Notes under the pieces: generated by a model
What the model was told of the DNA's origin: nothing
Seen by the model: the letters and a program-made list of their open reading frames with translations, nothing else
Database searches by the model: none
Made by a program: the position numbers and the translations under genes
Shown: one piece after another, positions 7,231 through 15,633 of the stretch
Layout: every line of letters starts with the position of its first letter
How positions within the stretch are numbered: position 1 is the stretch's first letter
Source: Sorangium aterium
GTDB taxonomy: Bacteria > Myxococcota_A > Polyangia > Polyangiales > Polyangiaceae
Assembly (NCBI RefSeq): GCF_028368935.1
Contig: NZ_JAQNDK010000002.1
Coordinates: 2,170,001 to 2,234,000, forward strand
Length of the DNA: 64,000 nucleotides
Direction of reading: 5' to 3'

Positions 7231-8732
7231 ACGCTCCGCGCCGCGAGCTGGCCGCTCAGCGCCGCCATCGGCACGCCCGCCCCCGGGTGCGCGCTCCCGC
7301 CGGCGAAGTACAGGCCCGGCAGCTTCGAGCGCGAGGCCGGGCGCGCGAAGGTCGAGTTCCACCCGTGCGACACCGGCCCGTACAGCGCGCCCCCCGTCGC
7401 CGGGAACATCCGATCGAAGTCCGCCGGCGTCGTCGCGACCGGGGAGGGGCCCGTGCTCCTCAGCGAGAGCCCGAACCGCTGCAGTTGCTGGAACACGCGC
7501 TGCTCCCATTCGTGGATCTCCGTCGATGAAGGGGTGTGTTTATCACCGGTCGCAGGGGCGTTGAGGATGAAGAACAGCCGTTCTCCGCCTCCCTCGCCGC
7601 CCGGGCGGGCTCCGGCCTCGCCGGGCTTCGGCGGCGGCTCGTGCCCGCGGTCCTCGGCGCAGACGTAGACCGTCGCGTCGCGCGGGAGCTCGGAGCGGTC
7701 GAACAGCGCGCGGAACTCGGCCTCGTAATCCCCGGAAAAGAAGACGTTGTGCCGGAGGAGGGGGAAGCCGCTCGCCTCGGCCACGAGCGCCCAGGTGACG
7801 GCCGAGAGCGACCGTGGCTCGCTCCCCGGCGCCTTGCGGGCGGCGCGCTGGCCGAACAGGCCGACCCGCAGCGCCGCCGGGTCGGCGTTCAGCACGATGG
7901 CGTCGGCCTCGATGCGCTCGCCGCCCTCGAGCACGACGCCCGCCGCGCGGCCGCGCCCCTCCTCGATGGCGGCGACGTGCGCGCCGCAGCGCAGGGTCGC
8001 CCCGGCGCGGGCCGCCGCCGCGGCGAGCGCCTCGGCGACGCGCCCCATCCCGCCCTCGGGGAGCCAGAGGCCCTCGCGCTCCACGTGCGCGATGACGCTC
8101 AGCGTCGCAGGCGCGAGGTACGGCGACGAGCCGCAGTAGGTGGCATAGCGCCCGAACAGCTGGAGGAGGCGCGCGTCCACGAAGAAGTCGCCGAGCGCGC
8201 GGTGGAGGGTGCGGTGCCCGTCGATCTTCATCATCCCGCCGAGGCCCAGGCTGCCCGCCGTGCTCAGGATCGTCTTGAGCGTGGGCCGCTCCGCGCGCAG
8301 GAACGGCGCCTCCACCACGTCGAAGATCTCGCGCGCGTACCGGCAGAACCGGCGGTATCCGTCCGCCTCCCGCGCGCCCGCGAGCGCGCCGATCGCGTCC
8401 GCGCTGCGCTCGACGTCCGCGAACAGGTCGAGCGTCGAGCCGTCCGGCCAGGCGTGGCGCGCGAGCGTCTCGGCCCGGCGGAGCGGCACGTGGTCCTCGA
8501 AGCGGAGCCCGAGCGACGCGAAGATCTCGTCGAAGACCCACCGCATCGTGAGCACCGTCGGGCCGACGTCGACGCGGCGGTCCCCGAGGACCACCTCGCG
8601 TATCTTTCCGCCGACGCGCGGCGCCCGCTCGAGTAGCACCACGTCGAGCCCGCTCGAAGCAAGGAGCGCGGCCGAGGTCAGACCGCCGATACCCCCGCCG
8701 ATCACCACGACGCGATCTCTCCCGTCCGCCAT
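7161..8732 (-). CDS. crtD: 1-hydroxycarotenoid 3,4-desaturase CrtD
   Basis: 523 aa. CrtI-family FAD desaturase acting on hydroxylated psi ends. The N-terminal motif is IGGGIGGL, followed by LLERAPRVGGKIRE and VDVGPTVLTM. The C-terminus carries YFAGGSAHPGAGVPMA. The family is typically about 500 aa. Placement directly before crtC and divergent from crtE favours CrtD over a second CrtI, since crtC-crtD pairing is common. A Gly/Pro-rich insertion near residue 375 (PPPKPGEAGARPGGEGGG) is unusual and probably a surface loop. The 3' end overlaps the crtC coding region. Confidence 0.88.
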   Translation of the reverse strand: MADGRDRVVVIGGGIGGLTSAALLASSGLDVVLLERAPRVGGKIREVVLGDRRVDVGPTVLTMRWVFDEIFASLGLRFEDHVPLRRAETLARHAWPDGSTLDLFADVERSADAIGALAGAREADGYRRFCRYAREIFDVVEAPFLRAERPTLKTILSTAGSLGLGGMMKIDGHRTLHRALGDFFVDARLLQLFGRYATYCGSSPYLAPATLSVIAHVEREGLWLPEGGMGRVAEALAAAAARAGATLRCGAHVAAIEEGRGRAAGVVLEGGERIEADAIVLNADPAALRVGLFGQRAARKAPGSEPRSLSAVTWALVAEASGFPLLRHNVFFSGDYEAEFRALFDRSELPRDATVYVCAEDRGHEPPPKPGEAGARPGGEGGGERLFFILNAPATGDKHTPSSTEIHEWEQRVFQQLQRFGLSLRSTGPSPVATTPADFDRMFPATGGALYGPVSHGWNSTFARPASRSKLPGLYFAGGSAHPGAGVPMAALSGQLAARSVMEDLASTSRSRAAATPGGTWTR

Positions 8733-8755
8733 GGCCGGAGTGTACGCGTCGGAGG

Positions 8756-8801
8756 TAGTTTGTCTATACTTTGTTTAAGTAATGTTCAAACTATTGACAA
8801 G
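8756..8801. promoter_or_regulatory. Divergent crtD/crtE control region with nested dyads
   Basis: An AT-rich island in very GC-rich DNA. It contains TAGTTTG (8756-8762) paired with CAAACTA (8787-8793), and TTTGTC (8759-8764) paired with GACAAG (8796-8801). TATACT (8765-8770) and TATTGA (8792-8797) are -10-like hexamers, but no convincing -35 pairing could be fixed. TTGTC and GACAA half-sites match those in the crtI promoter palindrome, with a 31-bp instead of 9-bp spacer. Confidence 0.5.
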
Positions 8802-8830
8802 CCCCTGAGCCTCGCCAAGACTCGCGCCCC

Positions 8831-9742
8831 ATGGATTTCGATCGCCGGATCGAGCGCGTCCTCCTCGCCGCCATCGAGCCGCTCTCCTCGCCCGCGTCGC
8901 CGCCCGGGCTCCTGGCCGCGACGCAGCACGCCGTCTTTCCTGGAGGCGCCCGCATCCGGCCGCGGCTCTGCCTGGCCGTCGCTTCGGCGTACGGCGATCC
9001 CGCGCCGGAGGCCGCCGACGCCGCGGCGGCGGCGGTGGAGCTCATCCACTGCGCTTCGCTAGTCCACGACGATCTCCCCTGCTTCGACGACGCGCCGATC
9101 CGGCGCGGCCGGCCGTCTGTCCACCGCGCCTTCGGCGAGCCGATCGCGGTGCTCGCCGGCGATCAGCTCATCGTGCTCGCCTTCGAGGCGCTCGCGCGCG
9201 GCGCCTTCCACGCCGTGGCGAGCGGCGTGATCGACGCGCGCCGGGCGGTCCGGTTCTTCGAGGTGCTCGCGGGCGGCGTGGGGATGCCGCAGGGGATCAT
9301 CGCCGGGCAGGCGTGGGAGTCGGAGGCGAAGGTCGCGATCTCGGCCTACCGGCGCGCGAAGACGGGCGCGCTCTTCGAGGCGGCGGCGACCCTCGGCGCG
9401 CTCTCCGCAGGCCAGGACGGGGCCGCCTGGGGCGACCTCGGGCAGCGCATCGGCGAGGCGTACCAGGTCGCGGACGACGTGCTCGACCTGGTCGGGAGGC
9501 CGGAGGACATGGGCAAGCCGGCGGGGCGCGACGGGGCGCTCGGGCGCCCGAACACGGCGCTGGAGCTCGGGCTCTCCGGCACGACCCGGCTGCTGCAGCG
9601 GCTCATCCAGGACGCGGTCGAGGCGGTGCCGCAGTGCCCGCGGGCCGACGACGTGCGGTCGTGGGCCGTCGAGCTGGGGGACAGGCTCCTCCGGGTCTGC
9701 AGGGCGCCGGCGGCGGCGCTGCCGACCGTGAGCTCCATGTAA
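8831..9742 (+). CDS. crtE: Geranylgeranyl diphosphate synthase CrtE
   Basis: 303 aa. All-trans prenyltransferase making the C20 precursor. First Asp-rich motif D80-D81-L-P-C-F-D85-D86 (the DDxxxxD spacing of bacterial GGPP/FPP synthases) with the RRGRPSVH motif after it; second motif D215-D216-V-L-D219 after YQVA. Lys-Thr-Gly (AKTGALFE) is in place. It is transcribed alone, divergent from crtD, with no evident Shine-Dalgarno before the ATG. It supplies the substrate for CrtB. Confidence 0.92.
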   Translation: MDFDRRIERVLLAAIEPLSSPASPPGLLAATQHAVFPGGARIRPRLCLAVASAYGDPAPEAADAAAAAVELIHCASLVHDDLPCFDDAPIRRGRPSVHRAFGEPIAVLAGDQLIVLAFEALARGAFHAVASGVIDARRAVRFFEVLAGGVGMPQGIIAGQAWESEAKVAISAYRRAKTGALFEAAATLGALSAGQDGAAWGDLGQRIGEAYQVADDVLDLVGRPEDMGKPAGRDGALGRPNTALELGLSGTTRLLQRLIQDAVEAVPQCPRADDVRSWAVELGDRLLRVCRAPAAALPTVSSM

Positions 9743-9858
9743 CGGCTCGGGCGGCCTGACGTACGTCCGAGAGGGGCGCTCGTCAGGGGGACTCGGGACG
9801 TCTGAGACTGATGATCGCGAGTGGAGCTGGGTTGTTTGCGCGTCGCGGGACGGAACGT

Positions 9859-9951
9859 GTGAACCTGACGTGAACCGACGTGAACCTGACGTGAACCGAC
9901 GAGACCCGACGTGAACCGACGTGAACCGACGTGAACCTGACGTGAACCGTC
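9859..9951. repeat. Short tandem array, unit GTGAACC(G/TG)AC
   Basis: Nine head-to-tail units of 10 or 11 bp starting at 9859, 9870, 9880, 9891, 9901, 9911, 9921, 9931 and 9942. Eight have the exact core GTGAACC; the unit at 9901 is degenerate (GAGACCC) and the last ends in TC. The mix of 10- and 11-bp units means cores stay near one helical turn apart. It lies in the 422-bp gap between crtE and the next gene (9743-10164), in which I found no gene. Confidence 0.85.
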
Positions 9952-10164
9952 GTGAGGCAAATTCAGGGAGGGCCTTAATGCGTTGTCGCCTCGCGATAAT
10001 GGGGCTGCGCCCAGGCTCGACGAGCGCGGTTTGAGGTGGCATCCTCGGCGGGCCTTTCCGCGTCTGCCGCGGGGAGCGTGGCTGTGGAGCGGTGGTGAGT
10101 TGCTGTGTCCTGCGTCCGGTGAAGCGAGGCGTGGGTCATAGTCCGCGAGCGGGGGGATTGGGGG

Positions 10165-11934
10165 ATGAGGGCGATTCGGGAGCAACACGCCACGATCGTT
10201 TCTCGAAAGCTCGAGGCCGACAGTCCGGGGGGGATGCGCGAGGCGATCACCTCCGCCGAGCAGCTCGCGCGCGTCGCGCGCGGGCGCCTCCGCGACCGGG
10301 TGGTGGACGTCGGGAGCGCCGTGGGCACCGCCCTCCGGGGTGCGCCGAGGAGCGCGAGCTTCGTCCGGGCGGGCGCCGCGGCCGTGCCGCTGCACGTGTC
10401 GCGGATGCTGCTCGATCGACACCAGGTCGCCGCCCACGCGCTCGCCCACCTCTACGCGGAGATCGAGGCATGCCGCTCGCTCGCCAGCTGGGCCTGCGAG
10501 GCGGGCGGGGAGGCCAGGGCCGTCGCCGAGGCGCACGCAGGGGCGCTGCTCCTGTCGCTGCGCGGCGGCGTCGATCTGGGCGGCGGAGAGATCGCGCCGC
10601 TCGGCGAGCTCGAGCTCCGCGACGACGAGGTCGCCAAGGCGATCGGCCACCCGGCGGTCGCGGCGTGGGCGCGCGATGCGGGCTCCAGCGTCGCCGTCGC
10701 CTCGATCGCGCGCGCGGCCGCCGAGCAGGGCATCCCCGCCAGCGCCGGCGCGGAGGACGAGCGCATCGGCTGGATCCGGCACAACATGCGCGACTTCGTC
10801 GAGCGCCTCGTCGAGCCGCTCGCCCCCGAGATCCACCGCCGCAACGGGCTCATCCCCGAGTCGATCGTCCGCCGCATGGGGCAGTTCGGGGTGTTCCGCC
10901 TCGCCACCGCGCCCGAGCACGGGGGCGACGGGCTCGGCGTGGCCGCCATGGCGACCGCCATCGAGGAGCTCGCGCGCGGCTCGCTCGGCTTCGGCGTGCT
11001 CACCATGACGGCCTCCATCGCGTCGGATCTCCTCGCCCGATCCGGCACGGATCTGCAGCGCCGGACCTGGCTGTCGCGCATCGCGAACGGCGAGGCGCGC
11101 TGCGCCCTCGCGTTCGCGGAGCCGGCGTACGGGTCGGACCTCGCGCGCGTCGCCACGCGCGCCGAGCGCCAGGCCGACGGCAGCTATCTCCTCATCGGAA
11201 AGAAGGCGTGGGTCACCGGCGCGTCCCGCGCGGACCTGGTGCTCACCCTCGCGAGGACCACGACGGCAGGGGGGCAGGGGCAGCTGCCGCTCGGGCCGAG
11301 CCTCTTCGTTATCGCGAAGCGGCGCGGCGCGCCGGGCGCCGACTTCCCGGACGCCGGGATCGCCGGAACCGAGCTGCGGGCGCTCGGGCAGCGCGGCATG
11401 GGGCACTACGAGCTCCGGATCGAGGGGCTCCAGATCGGCCGCGAGGCCCTGCTCGGCGAGCGCGAGGGCGAGGGGATCGCCCAGATCCAGCGGGCGCTCG
11501 TGACAGGCCGCACCTACGCGGCCGCGTGCGGCGTGGGGGTGGCGCAGGCCGCGCTGGAGCTCGCGCTCGAGCGGGCGAAGACGCGCGTGCAGTTCGGGTC
11601 GCAGCTCATCTCCTTCCCGCGCGTGGCGCACCGGCTCGGAGGGCTCATCGCGCGCGTCGCCGCCGCGCGGCAGCTCACGCGCGCCGCGGCGCAGGTGGCG
11701 GACACGGGGCAGCCGTGCGAGCTCACGTCGGCGATGGCGAAGCTCTTCTCCAGCCGCGTGGCCTGGGACGCGGCCGACGCCTGCATGCAGCTCCACGGGG
11801 CGAGCGGCTACGCCGAGAGCTCGACCGCGGCGAGGCTCCTGCTCGACGCCCGAAGCCTCTTCTTCCAGCTGGGCCCGCACGAGGTGCTCGCGCAGGGCAT
11901 CGCGCGCGCCCTGCTCGAGGGGCCGCTGCCCTGA
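10165..11934 (+). CDS. Methylsuccinyl-CoA-dehydrogenase-like acyl-CoA dehydrogenase
   Basis: 589 aa, longer than common acyl-CoA dehydrogenases because of an N-terminal helical domain of about 190 residues, as in methylsuccinyl-CoA dehydrogenase of the ethylmalonyl-CoA pathway. The core has AFAEPAYGSDL (near residue 316), KKAWVTGASRADL, the RTYAAACGVGVAQAALELA helix, RVQFGSQL and QLHGASGYAE. At the position where the family has the catalytic Glu in a (Y/F)EG motif, this chain reads F567-Q-L569-G-P, so the usual base is missing. The next gene resembles mesaconyl-CoA hydratase, the following pathway enzyme. A poly-G stretch just before the ATG may serve as ribosome site. Confidence 0.7.
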   Translation: MRAIREQHATIVSRKLEADSPGGMREAITSAEQLARVARGRLRDRVVDVGSAVGTALRGAPRSASFVRAGAAAVPLHVSRMLLDRHQVAAHALAHLYAEIEACRSLASWACEAGGEARAVAEAHAGALLLSLRGGVDLGGGEIAPLGELELRDDEVAKAIGHPAVAAWARDAGSSVAVASIARAAAEQGIPASAGAEDERIGWIRHNMRDFVERLVEPLAPEIHRRNGLIPESIVRRMGQFGVFRLATAPEHGGDGLGVAAMATAIEELARGSLGFGVLTMTASIASDLLARSGTDLQRRTWLSRIANGEARCALAFAEPAYGSDLARVATRAERQADGSYLLIGKKAWVTGASRADLVLTLARTTTAGGQGQLPLGPSLFVIAKRRGAPGADFPDAGIAGTELRALGQRGMGHYELRIEGLQIGREALLGEREGEGIAQIQRALVTGRTYAAACGVGVAQAALELALERAKTRVQFGSQLISFPRVAHRLGGLIARVAAARQLTRAAAQVADTGQPCELTSAMAKLFSSRVAWDAADACMQLHGASGYAESSTAARLLLDARSLFFQLGPHEVLAQGIARALLEGPLP

Positions 11935-12042
11935 GGCGCGCTCCGCCGCGGCGCGCTGCAGCGCGGAGGTACGAGCGACCGGCGAGCGCGAACGGGCGGC
12001 CGGACGCGTGAACCAGCGAGCGAGCGCGTGCACAGAGGCGCC

Positions 12043-12074
12043 GCGTGGCGTGGCGTAGTGTGGCGTGGCGTGGA
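12043..12074. repeat. GTGGC-type short tandem repeat
   Basis: A run of about six GTGGC/GTAGTG-like pentamer units just upstream of the MaoC-type hydratase gene. It is a simple low-complexity repeat without an evident role. Confidence 0.6.
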
Positions 12075-12157
12075 CGGCGCGGAGGTGAAGTGAAGCGCAG
12101 GCGCGGCGCGCGCGCCGTCGTCAGCCGAGCGCGCCTGTGCCATGATCGCGCCGACCG

Positions 12158-13246
12158 ATGGTCCGCGTCCGCTCTCCTCGCTACGGCCGCAAGCTCGACG
12201 ATTTCACGGTCGGCGCGGTGTATGCCCACCCCTGGGACGTCACCGTGGACGAGGGGATGCTCGCGCTCTTCGCGGCCTCGTTCCAGGACGCGCTCCCGAC
12301 CTACGCCAGCCGCGTCGCGGCCCGGTCGGTGGGGCTCAGGGACAGGCCGGTGAGCCCGCTCTTGCTCCTCAACCTCGGGATCTCCTTCAGCGTGCACGAC
12401 GTGAGCGAGCAGGCGATCGCGCACCTCGCCTACACCGACGTCCGGTTCCCGGCGGCCTGTTATCCGGGGGACACGCTGCGCGCGAGCTCGCTGGTCATCG
12501 GCAAGAAGCCCGTCTCGACGGGGGACAAGGGCGTCGTGCACGTCAGGACCCAGGTGGTGAACCAGGACGGGTTGCTCGTCTGCTCGTTCGAGCGCAAGGC
12601 GCTCGTGCCCCCTGGACGCGTCGCCGAGCGCCCCGAGGACGCGCCGCACGCGGTCGCGCAGCCGGACGCGCCGCCGGGGCGCCTCCCGAAGGAGCTCGAC
12701 GGTCCGCTGCCGCCGCCGGCGCGCCAGGGCGGCTTCGCCTGCGCGTGGGACGACTTCGAGGTGGGCGACGTGATCACCCACGAGGTCGGCAGGACCATCG
12801 GCGACAGCGAGCACATGCAGCTCGCGACCCTCCTGCGCAACTCCCACCCGCTGCACGTGGACGAGCAGTACTCCAGGTCGAGCTCCTTCGCGAAGACGCG
12901 GGTCGTCCACGGGGGGCTCGTGCTGTCCTGGGTGCTCGCGCTCTCGAGCCGGGACACGGCCGGGTGCGGCGTCTGGGACCTCGGCCTCGACGAGGGGGCC
13001 CACCCGAGCGGCGTGCTCGCGGGCGACACGCTGTTCGCCGCGTCGAAGGTGATCGCCAGGGAAGAGGCCAAGAGCGGCGCCGGGAGCGTCACCTTCCGGC
13101 TCGTCGGCGTGAAGAACACGCCGCCGCGCGCCCTGCTCGATCAGGGCGCCGACCTGTTCACACCCGAGCTCGGCAAGGCCGAGGGCAGGGTGAAGGAAAA
13201 GGTCGTGGAGATCACGCGAACGCTGCTCCTGCGCCGGCGGAGCTAG
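12158..13246 (+). CDS. MaoC-type hydratase, mesaconyl-CoA hydratase-like
   Basis: 362 aa, two hot-dog domains in one chain. The N-terminal half carries LAYTDVRFPAACYPGDTL and KGVVHVRTQVVNQDG, close to mesaconyl-CoA (beta-methylmalyl-CoA) hydratases. The C-terminal half has WDDFEVGDVITHEVGRTI, then HPLHVDEQYS and RVVHGGLVLSWVLAL, the MaoC hydratase signature with the catalytic Asp/His region. Downstream of the methylsuccinyl-CoA-dehydrogenase-like gene by 223 bp and on the same strand, it could hydrate the product of that enzyme. Substrate remains an inference; general enoyl-CoA hydratase activity is possible. Confidence 0.75.
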   Translation: MVRVRSPRYGRKLDDFTVGAVYAHPWDVTVDEGMLALFAASFQDALPTYASRVAARSVGLRDRPVSPLLLLNLGISFSVHDVSEQAIAHLAYTDVRFPAACYPGDTLRASSLVIGKKPVSTGDKGVVHVRTQVVNQDGLLVCSFERKALVPPGRVAERPEDAPHAVAQPDAPPGRLPKELDGPLPPPARQGGFACAWDDFEVGDVITHEVGRTIGDSEHMQLATLLRNSHPLHVDEQYSRSSSFAKTRVVHGGLVLSWVLALSSRDTAGCGVWDLGLDEGAHPSGVLAGDTLFAASKVIAREEAKSGAGSVTFRLVGVKNTPPRALLDQGADLFTPELGKAEGRVKEKVVEITRTLLLRRRS

Positions 13247-13288
13247 CGCGACAAACGGGTCAAAATCGCCAGAAAAGAGCCGAAATTC

Positions 13289-13358
13289 GAGCCGCCAAGC
13301 GCGCCAAGGATGCGAAGGACTCGCTCTGTTCTTGGCGTCCTCGGCGCCTTGGCGGCTC
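13289..13358. terminator. 70-bp hairpin after the hydratase gene
   Basis: Outer arms GAGCCGCCAAG (13289-13299) and CTTGGCGGCTC (13348-13358) pair perfectly. Inside, CGCCAAGGA and TTCTTGGCG allow a second partial pairing. It lies 43 bp after the hydratase stop. There is no T-tract, so termination by it is plausible but unproven; the CCAAG/CTTGG units may also be a dispersed palindromic repeat. Confidence 0.5.
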
Positions 13359-13500
13359 ATTTCACGCTCGATCAACGGGCTCGGTGCTCTAGGCGCGCCT
13401 GCGGCCGGGGCCGCAGAATGAGGAGTCCCCGGCGGGCCGCCTGCGGCATACAATGGCCGGCCATGAGCACCGCTCTGCCCCAGCGAGGAACGGGACGGCC

Positions 13501-15633
13501 ATGAGCGCAGCTGGGAGCCGTGAGCTGGACGCGCTCCGCGCGCGCGTCGCCGAGCTGGAGCGGGAGCTCGCCCTCGCCCGCGCGCCAGGTCGGATCGCCG
13601 CGCGAGGCCCGGACGCGCCGGCCAGAGACCCGGGCAGCGCGAGGGGCTCCGCGCTCGTCGAGCAGGCGCGGCGGCAGCTCGACGAGGGCGAGCAGGCGGC
13701 GCAGATGGGCAACTGGCTCTGGGAGCTCGGCCAGAGCAGCACCATCTGGTCGCGGCAGCTCTTCCGGATCCTGGGCCGCGATCCCGAGACGGATACGCCC
13801 TCGACGGAGACCTTCCTCGAGGCCGTCCACCCCGACGACCGGGAGCGGCTGCAAGCGGGCCTGCAGCTGGCGAACGAGACCGGCGAGGGATCGGGCGCGA
13901 TCGCGTTCCGCGTGCGCCACCGGGATGGAACGGTGCGGGAGTGCCTGCTGAGCAGCCTGCCGCTCGTCGATGGGGCTGGGTCGCCGTCCCGCTTCTTCGG
14001 CGCGGTCGTCGACCTGACCGAGCGCCGCCGCGCCGAGCAGGAGCTCCGCCGCAGCGAGCGCATGCTGAAGGAGGCGCAGCGCATCGCCCACGTGGGCAGC
14101 TGGTCCTACGACATCGCGTCGCGGACGATCCGCTGGTCCGAGGAGCTCTACCACATCCTCGGCGTCGATCTCTCGGTGCGCCCGACGTTCGAGCTCTTCG
14201 CGGGCCTCATCCACCCCGAGGATCGCCACCGGGTCTTCGGCGGCGCGGAGACCGCGTCGCCGCTCGGCATCGCGAGCCCCGTCGAGTGCCGCGTCGTGCG
14301 CCCGTCCAGCGGGGAGCTGCGCCACGTGCAGATGGCGGCGCAGCTGGTCACGGACGACGCCGGGACGATCACCGGGCTGGTCGGCACGAGCCTCGACATC
14401 ACCGAGCGCCGGCGCCTCGAGGAGCAGCTCCTGCACAGCCAGAAGCTCGAGGCGATCGGGCGCCTCGCCGGCGGGGTCGCGCACGACTTCAACAACATGC
14501 TCACCGCGATCTTCGGGCACAGGGAGCTCGCGGTGCGCAAGGTGCCGGCGGCGTCGCCCGTCGCCGAGCACCTCACGCAGATCGGCACCGCCGCCGAGCG
14601 GGCCGCGGCGCTCACGCGGCAGCTGCTCGCCTTCGCGCGCAAGCAGCTGATCCAGCCGAGCGTGGTCGACCCGAACGCGCTGATCTTCGGGGTCGAGCCG
14701 CTCCTCCGCCCGCTCGTCGGCGAGGACGTGGAGCTCGTCGTGCTGCCGGGGAGCCAGATCTGGCCCATCCACATCGATCGGGGGCAGTTCGAGCAGCTGC
14801 TCATGAACCTGGCCGTGAACGCGCGCGACGCGATGCCCGGCGGGGGCCGCCTGGTGATCGAGACGGCGAACAGGGCGCTCGGCGCGGGCGACGGGGGGTG
14901 GGGGCCAGAGATCGAGCCCGGCGACTACGTGGAGCTCACGGTCACGGACACCGGGCAGGGTATCGACGACGCCGTCCATCAGTACGTGTTCGAGCCGTTC
15001 TTCACGACCAAGGAGCCGGGCAAGGGGTCGGGCCTCGGGCTCGCGACGTGCCACGGCATCGTGAAGCAGCACGGCGGCCACATCTGGTTCGCCAGCGCCC
15101 CCGGCCAGGGCACGCGCTTCACGATCTGCTTCCCGCGCGTGCGCGGCGTGCCCTGCGAGCAGCCTGTGAGGGCGACCGCGGCGGCCGTCGGCGGCGTGGA
15201 GACCGTGCTCGTCGTGGAGGACGAGGCGCAGGTGCGCGAGCTCTGCGTCGCCGCGCTGCGCGCCTTCGGCTACTCGGTCCTCGCGGCGCGGAGCGGCAAG
15301 GAGGCGATCGCGCTCGCGACCGCCTATCCCGGCCCCATCCACCTGCTCGTGAGCGACGTGGTCCTGCCGGACGCGCGCGGCCCCGCGCTCTCGGCGATGC
15401 TCGCCCGCGCGCGCGCCCCGCTGCCCGTCCTCTACGCCTCGGGCTACACGGAGGACGCCCTCCTCCCGGGCGATCTGCTCGACGGGGTCGCTCACTTCCT
15501 CGCCAAGCCGTACACGCCGACGCAGCTCGCGAAGGCGGTGCGCGCCGTGCTCGACGCGTCCGCGCAGGCGCGACGGGCGAAGGGCTCCGGCGACGCCCCG
15601 CCGCCGGCTCCGACCGCCGAGCGCCTGCAGTGA
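13501..15633 (+). CDS. Hybrid sensor histidine kinase (PAS-PAS-HisKA-HATPase-REC)
   Basis: 710 aa from the ATG at 13501, chosen because GAGGAA lies 10 bp upstream; an in-frame ATG at 13453 has no ribosome site. A short coiled-coil-like start (ALRARVAELERELAL) leads into two PAS domains (roughly residues 65-165 and 195-295; each ends in a TERRR motif). HisKA has GGVAHDFNNM with H328. HATPase shows NLAVNARDAMPGGG and DTGQGI. The C-terminal receiver has the acidic pair E573-D574, phosphoacceptor D619 (LVSDVVLPD) and Lys in FLAKPYTP. No membrane segment is visible, so it is a cytoplasmic sensor. No separate response regulator is adjacent. Confidence 0.9.
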   Translation: MSAAGSRELDALRARVAELERELALARAPGRIAARGPDAPARDPGSARGSALVEQARRQLDEGEQAAQMGNWLWELGQSSTIWSRQLFRILGRDPETDTPSTETFLEAVHPDDRERLQAGLQLANETGEGSGAIAFRVRHRDGTVRECLLSSLPLVDGAGSPSRFFGAVVDLTERRRAEQELRRSERMLKEAQRIAHVGSWSYDIASRTIRWSEELYHILGVDLSVRPTFELFAGLIHPEDRHRVFGGAETASPLGIASPVECRVVRPSSGELRHVQMAAQLVTDDAGTITGLVGTSLDITERRRLEEQLLHSQKLEAIGRLAGGVAHDFNNMLTAIFGHRELAVRKVPAASPVAEHLTQIGTAAERAAALTRQLLAFARKQLIQPSVVDPNALIFGVEPLLRPLVGEDVELVVLPGSQIWPIHIDRGQFEQLLMNLAVNARDAMPGGGRLVIETANRALGAGDGGWGPEIEPGDYVELTVTDTGQGIDDAVHQYVFEPFFTTKEPGKGSGLGLATCHGIVKQHGGHIWFASAPGQGTRFTICFPRVRGVPCEQPVRATAAAVGGVETVLVVEDEAQVRELCVAALRAFGYSVLAARSGKEAIALATAYPGPIHLLVSDVVLPDARGPALSAMLARARAPLPVLYASGYTEDALLPGDLLDGVAHFLAKPYTPTQLAKAVRAVLDASAQARRAKGSGDAPPPAPTAERLQ

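Noticed and set aside
8765-8770. TATACT as a certain -10 box of crtE
   Set aside because: No acceptable -35 hexamer lies 16-18 bp upstream; kept only as part of the control region.
9859-9951. CRISPR array
   Set aside because: Units are 10-11 bp, contiguous and without spacers; no cas genes are nearby.
9346-12033. An 895-codon minus-strand frame covering crtE's end, the repeat array and the dehydrogenase gene
   Set aside because: It reads through the GTGAACC array as SRRFTSG-like repeats and is otherwise antisense noise to genes with clear family motifs.
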